Positions 63,730-64,000 of a DNA stretch of 64,000 bases are shown here, piece after piece. A program made the position numbers and the translations under genes. The stretch spans positions 358,649,587 through 358,713,586 of the forward strand of contig OZ024742.1 of NCBI GenBank assembly GCA_964016885.1, in the 5' to 3' direction. This stretch comes from Eledone cirrhosa. Taxonomy: Eukaryota; Mollusca; Cephalopoda; Octopoda; Eledonidae. The notes below the pieces were generated by a model that was not told where the DNA came from, made no database searches, and saw only the letters and a program-made list of their open reading frames with translations. How positions within the stretch are numbered: position 1 is the first letter of the stretch; every line of letters begins with the position of its first letter.

Positions 63730-63807
63730 AAGCTAGAAACCTTAAAACTATAGAATCAACCAATAATATATTATTGGTTGATTCTATAGTTTTAAGATTT
63801 CTAGCTT
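63730..63807. repeat. Near-perfect 78-bp palindrome (39-bp arms, no spacer)
   Basis: The left arm, 63,730-63,768, begins 'aagctagaaaccttaaaac' and ends 'caaccaataata'. The right arm, 63,769-63,807, begins 'tattattggttg' and ends 'aagatttctagctt'. The arms are reverse complements with one mismatch (c at 63,740 against a at 63,797). The centre is 'ccaataatatattattgg'. Flanks 'aatattg' and 'atatttg' extend the pairing imperfectly. Such a structure forms a cruciform or long hairpin; it may be a minimal foldback element or a local inverted duplication. No transposase or clear target-site duplication is visible. Confidence 0.93.
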
Positions 63808-64000
63808 ATATTTGTAAACATGGCCGATGATGGCACTTATAAAAAAAAGTAAAAAAATATAAGAAGTAGGAAAATATACATATTAAGAATTACTACAAAA
63901 AATACTAAAAGGGACAGAAAAAACCCTCTCAGTGGATGAAAGAGCAAACCAAAGAAATAAACTTCATAAAACTTAAGACAAAATGTAAGTGGGCAGGGCC
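63808..64000. other. A-rich tail of the window, no feature recognised
   Basis: A-rich sequence with runs such as 'aaaaaaaagtaaaaaaatat'. No open frame, repeat or RNA gene that I can support. It is cut by the window edge. Confidence 0.6.

Overview
The window is eukaryotic and almost all repeat. About 58.7 of the 64 kb is a tandem satellite with a monomer of about 52 bp. The rest is an AT-rich, non-coding flank with decayed LINE retrotransposon pieces. I see no intact gene, rRNA, tRNA or bacterial feature. The flank suggests a mollusc, most likely a cephalopod such as an octopus: LINE fragments ending in a (CAT/ATG)n tail next to an 'acgtccgttttt' motif, an AT-rich background and a decayed 'tttgctcaa' dispersed repeat resemble elements I recall from cephalopod genomes. 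That assignment is from memory and is tentative.

Layout. From 1 to about 38,952 the satellite runs in one orientation (G+T-rich on the + strand), about 750 monomers, entering from beyond the left edge. At about 38,951 it switches strand abruptly, and from about 38,953 to 58,685 it runs in the opposite orientation (A+C-rich on the + strand), about 380 monomers. The array is organised into higher-order repeats (HORs): 2,491 bp at about 1.3-6.3 kb; 3,477 bp at about 7.9-24.4 kb, with an inserted 1,298-bp duplication; alternating 2,027/884 bp, together 2,911 bp, at about 24.4-31.1 kb; a local trimer of about 157 bp at 34.6-35.3 kb; and 3,378, 3,586 and 2,823 bp in the inverted half. Most periods are close to whole multiples of 52; the offsets come from 51- and 53-bp monomers and a recurrent 15-bp partial monomer.

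Right of the array come a (CAT)6 tail and the 3' end of a LINE on the - strand (58,693-59,075), a 13-G run, a 0.6-kb CAN-trinucleotide low-complexity tract (59,440-60,052), and a LINE endonuclease-domain fragment, also on the - strand (60,240-60,900). Order and orientation fit one decayed LINE whose reverse-transcriptase core is gone. The last 3 kb is AT-rich intergenic or intronic-like DNA with a probable dispersed-repeat relic, one weak exon-like stretch and a nearly perfect 78-bp palindrome at 63,730-63,807.

No genes work together here. The points of interest are the architecture of the satellite (strand switch, nested HORs, a hairpin and a forkhead-type core in most monomers) and its LINE-marked edge. 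The many 65-105-residue open frames in the array are by-products of a repeat length that is not a multiple of three.
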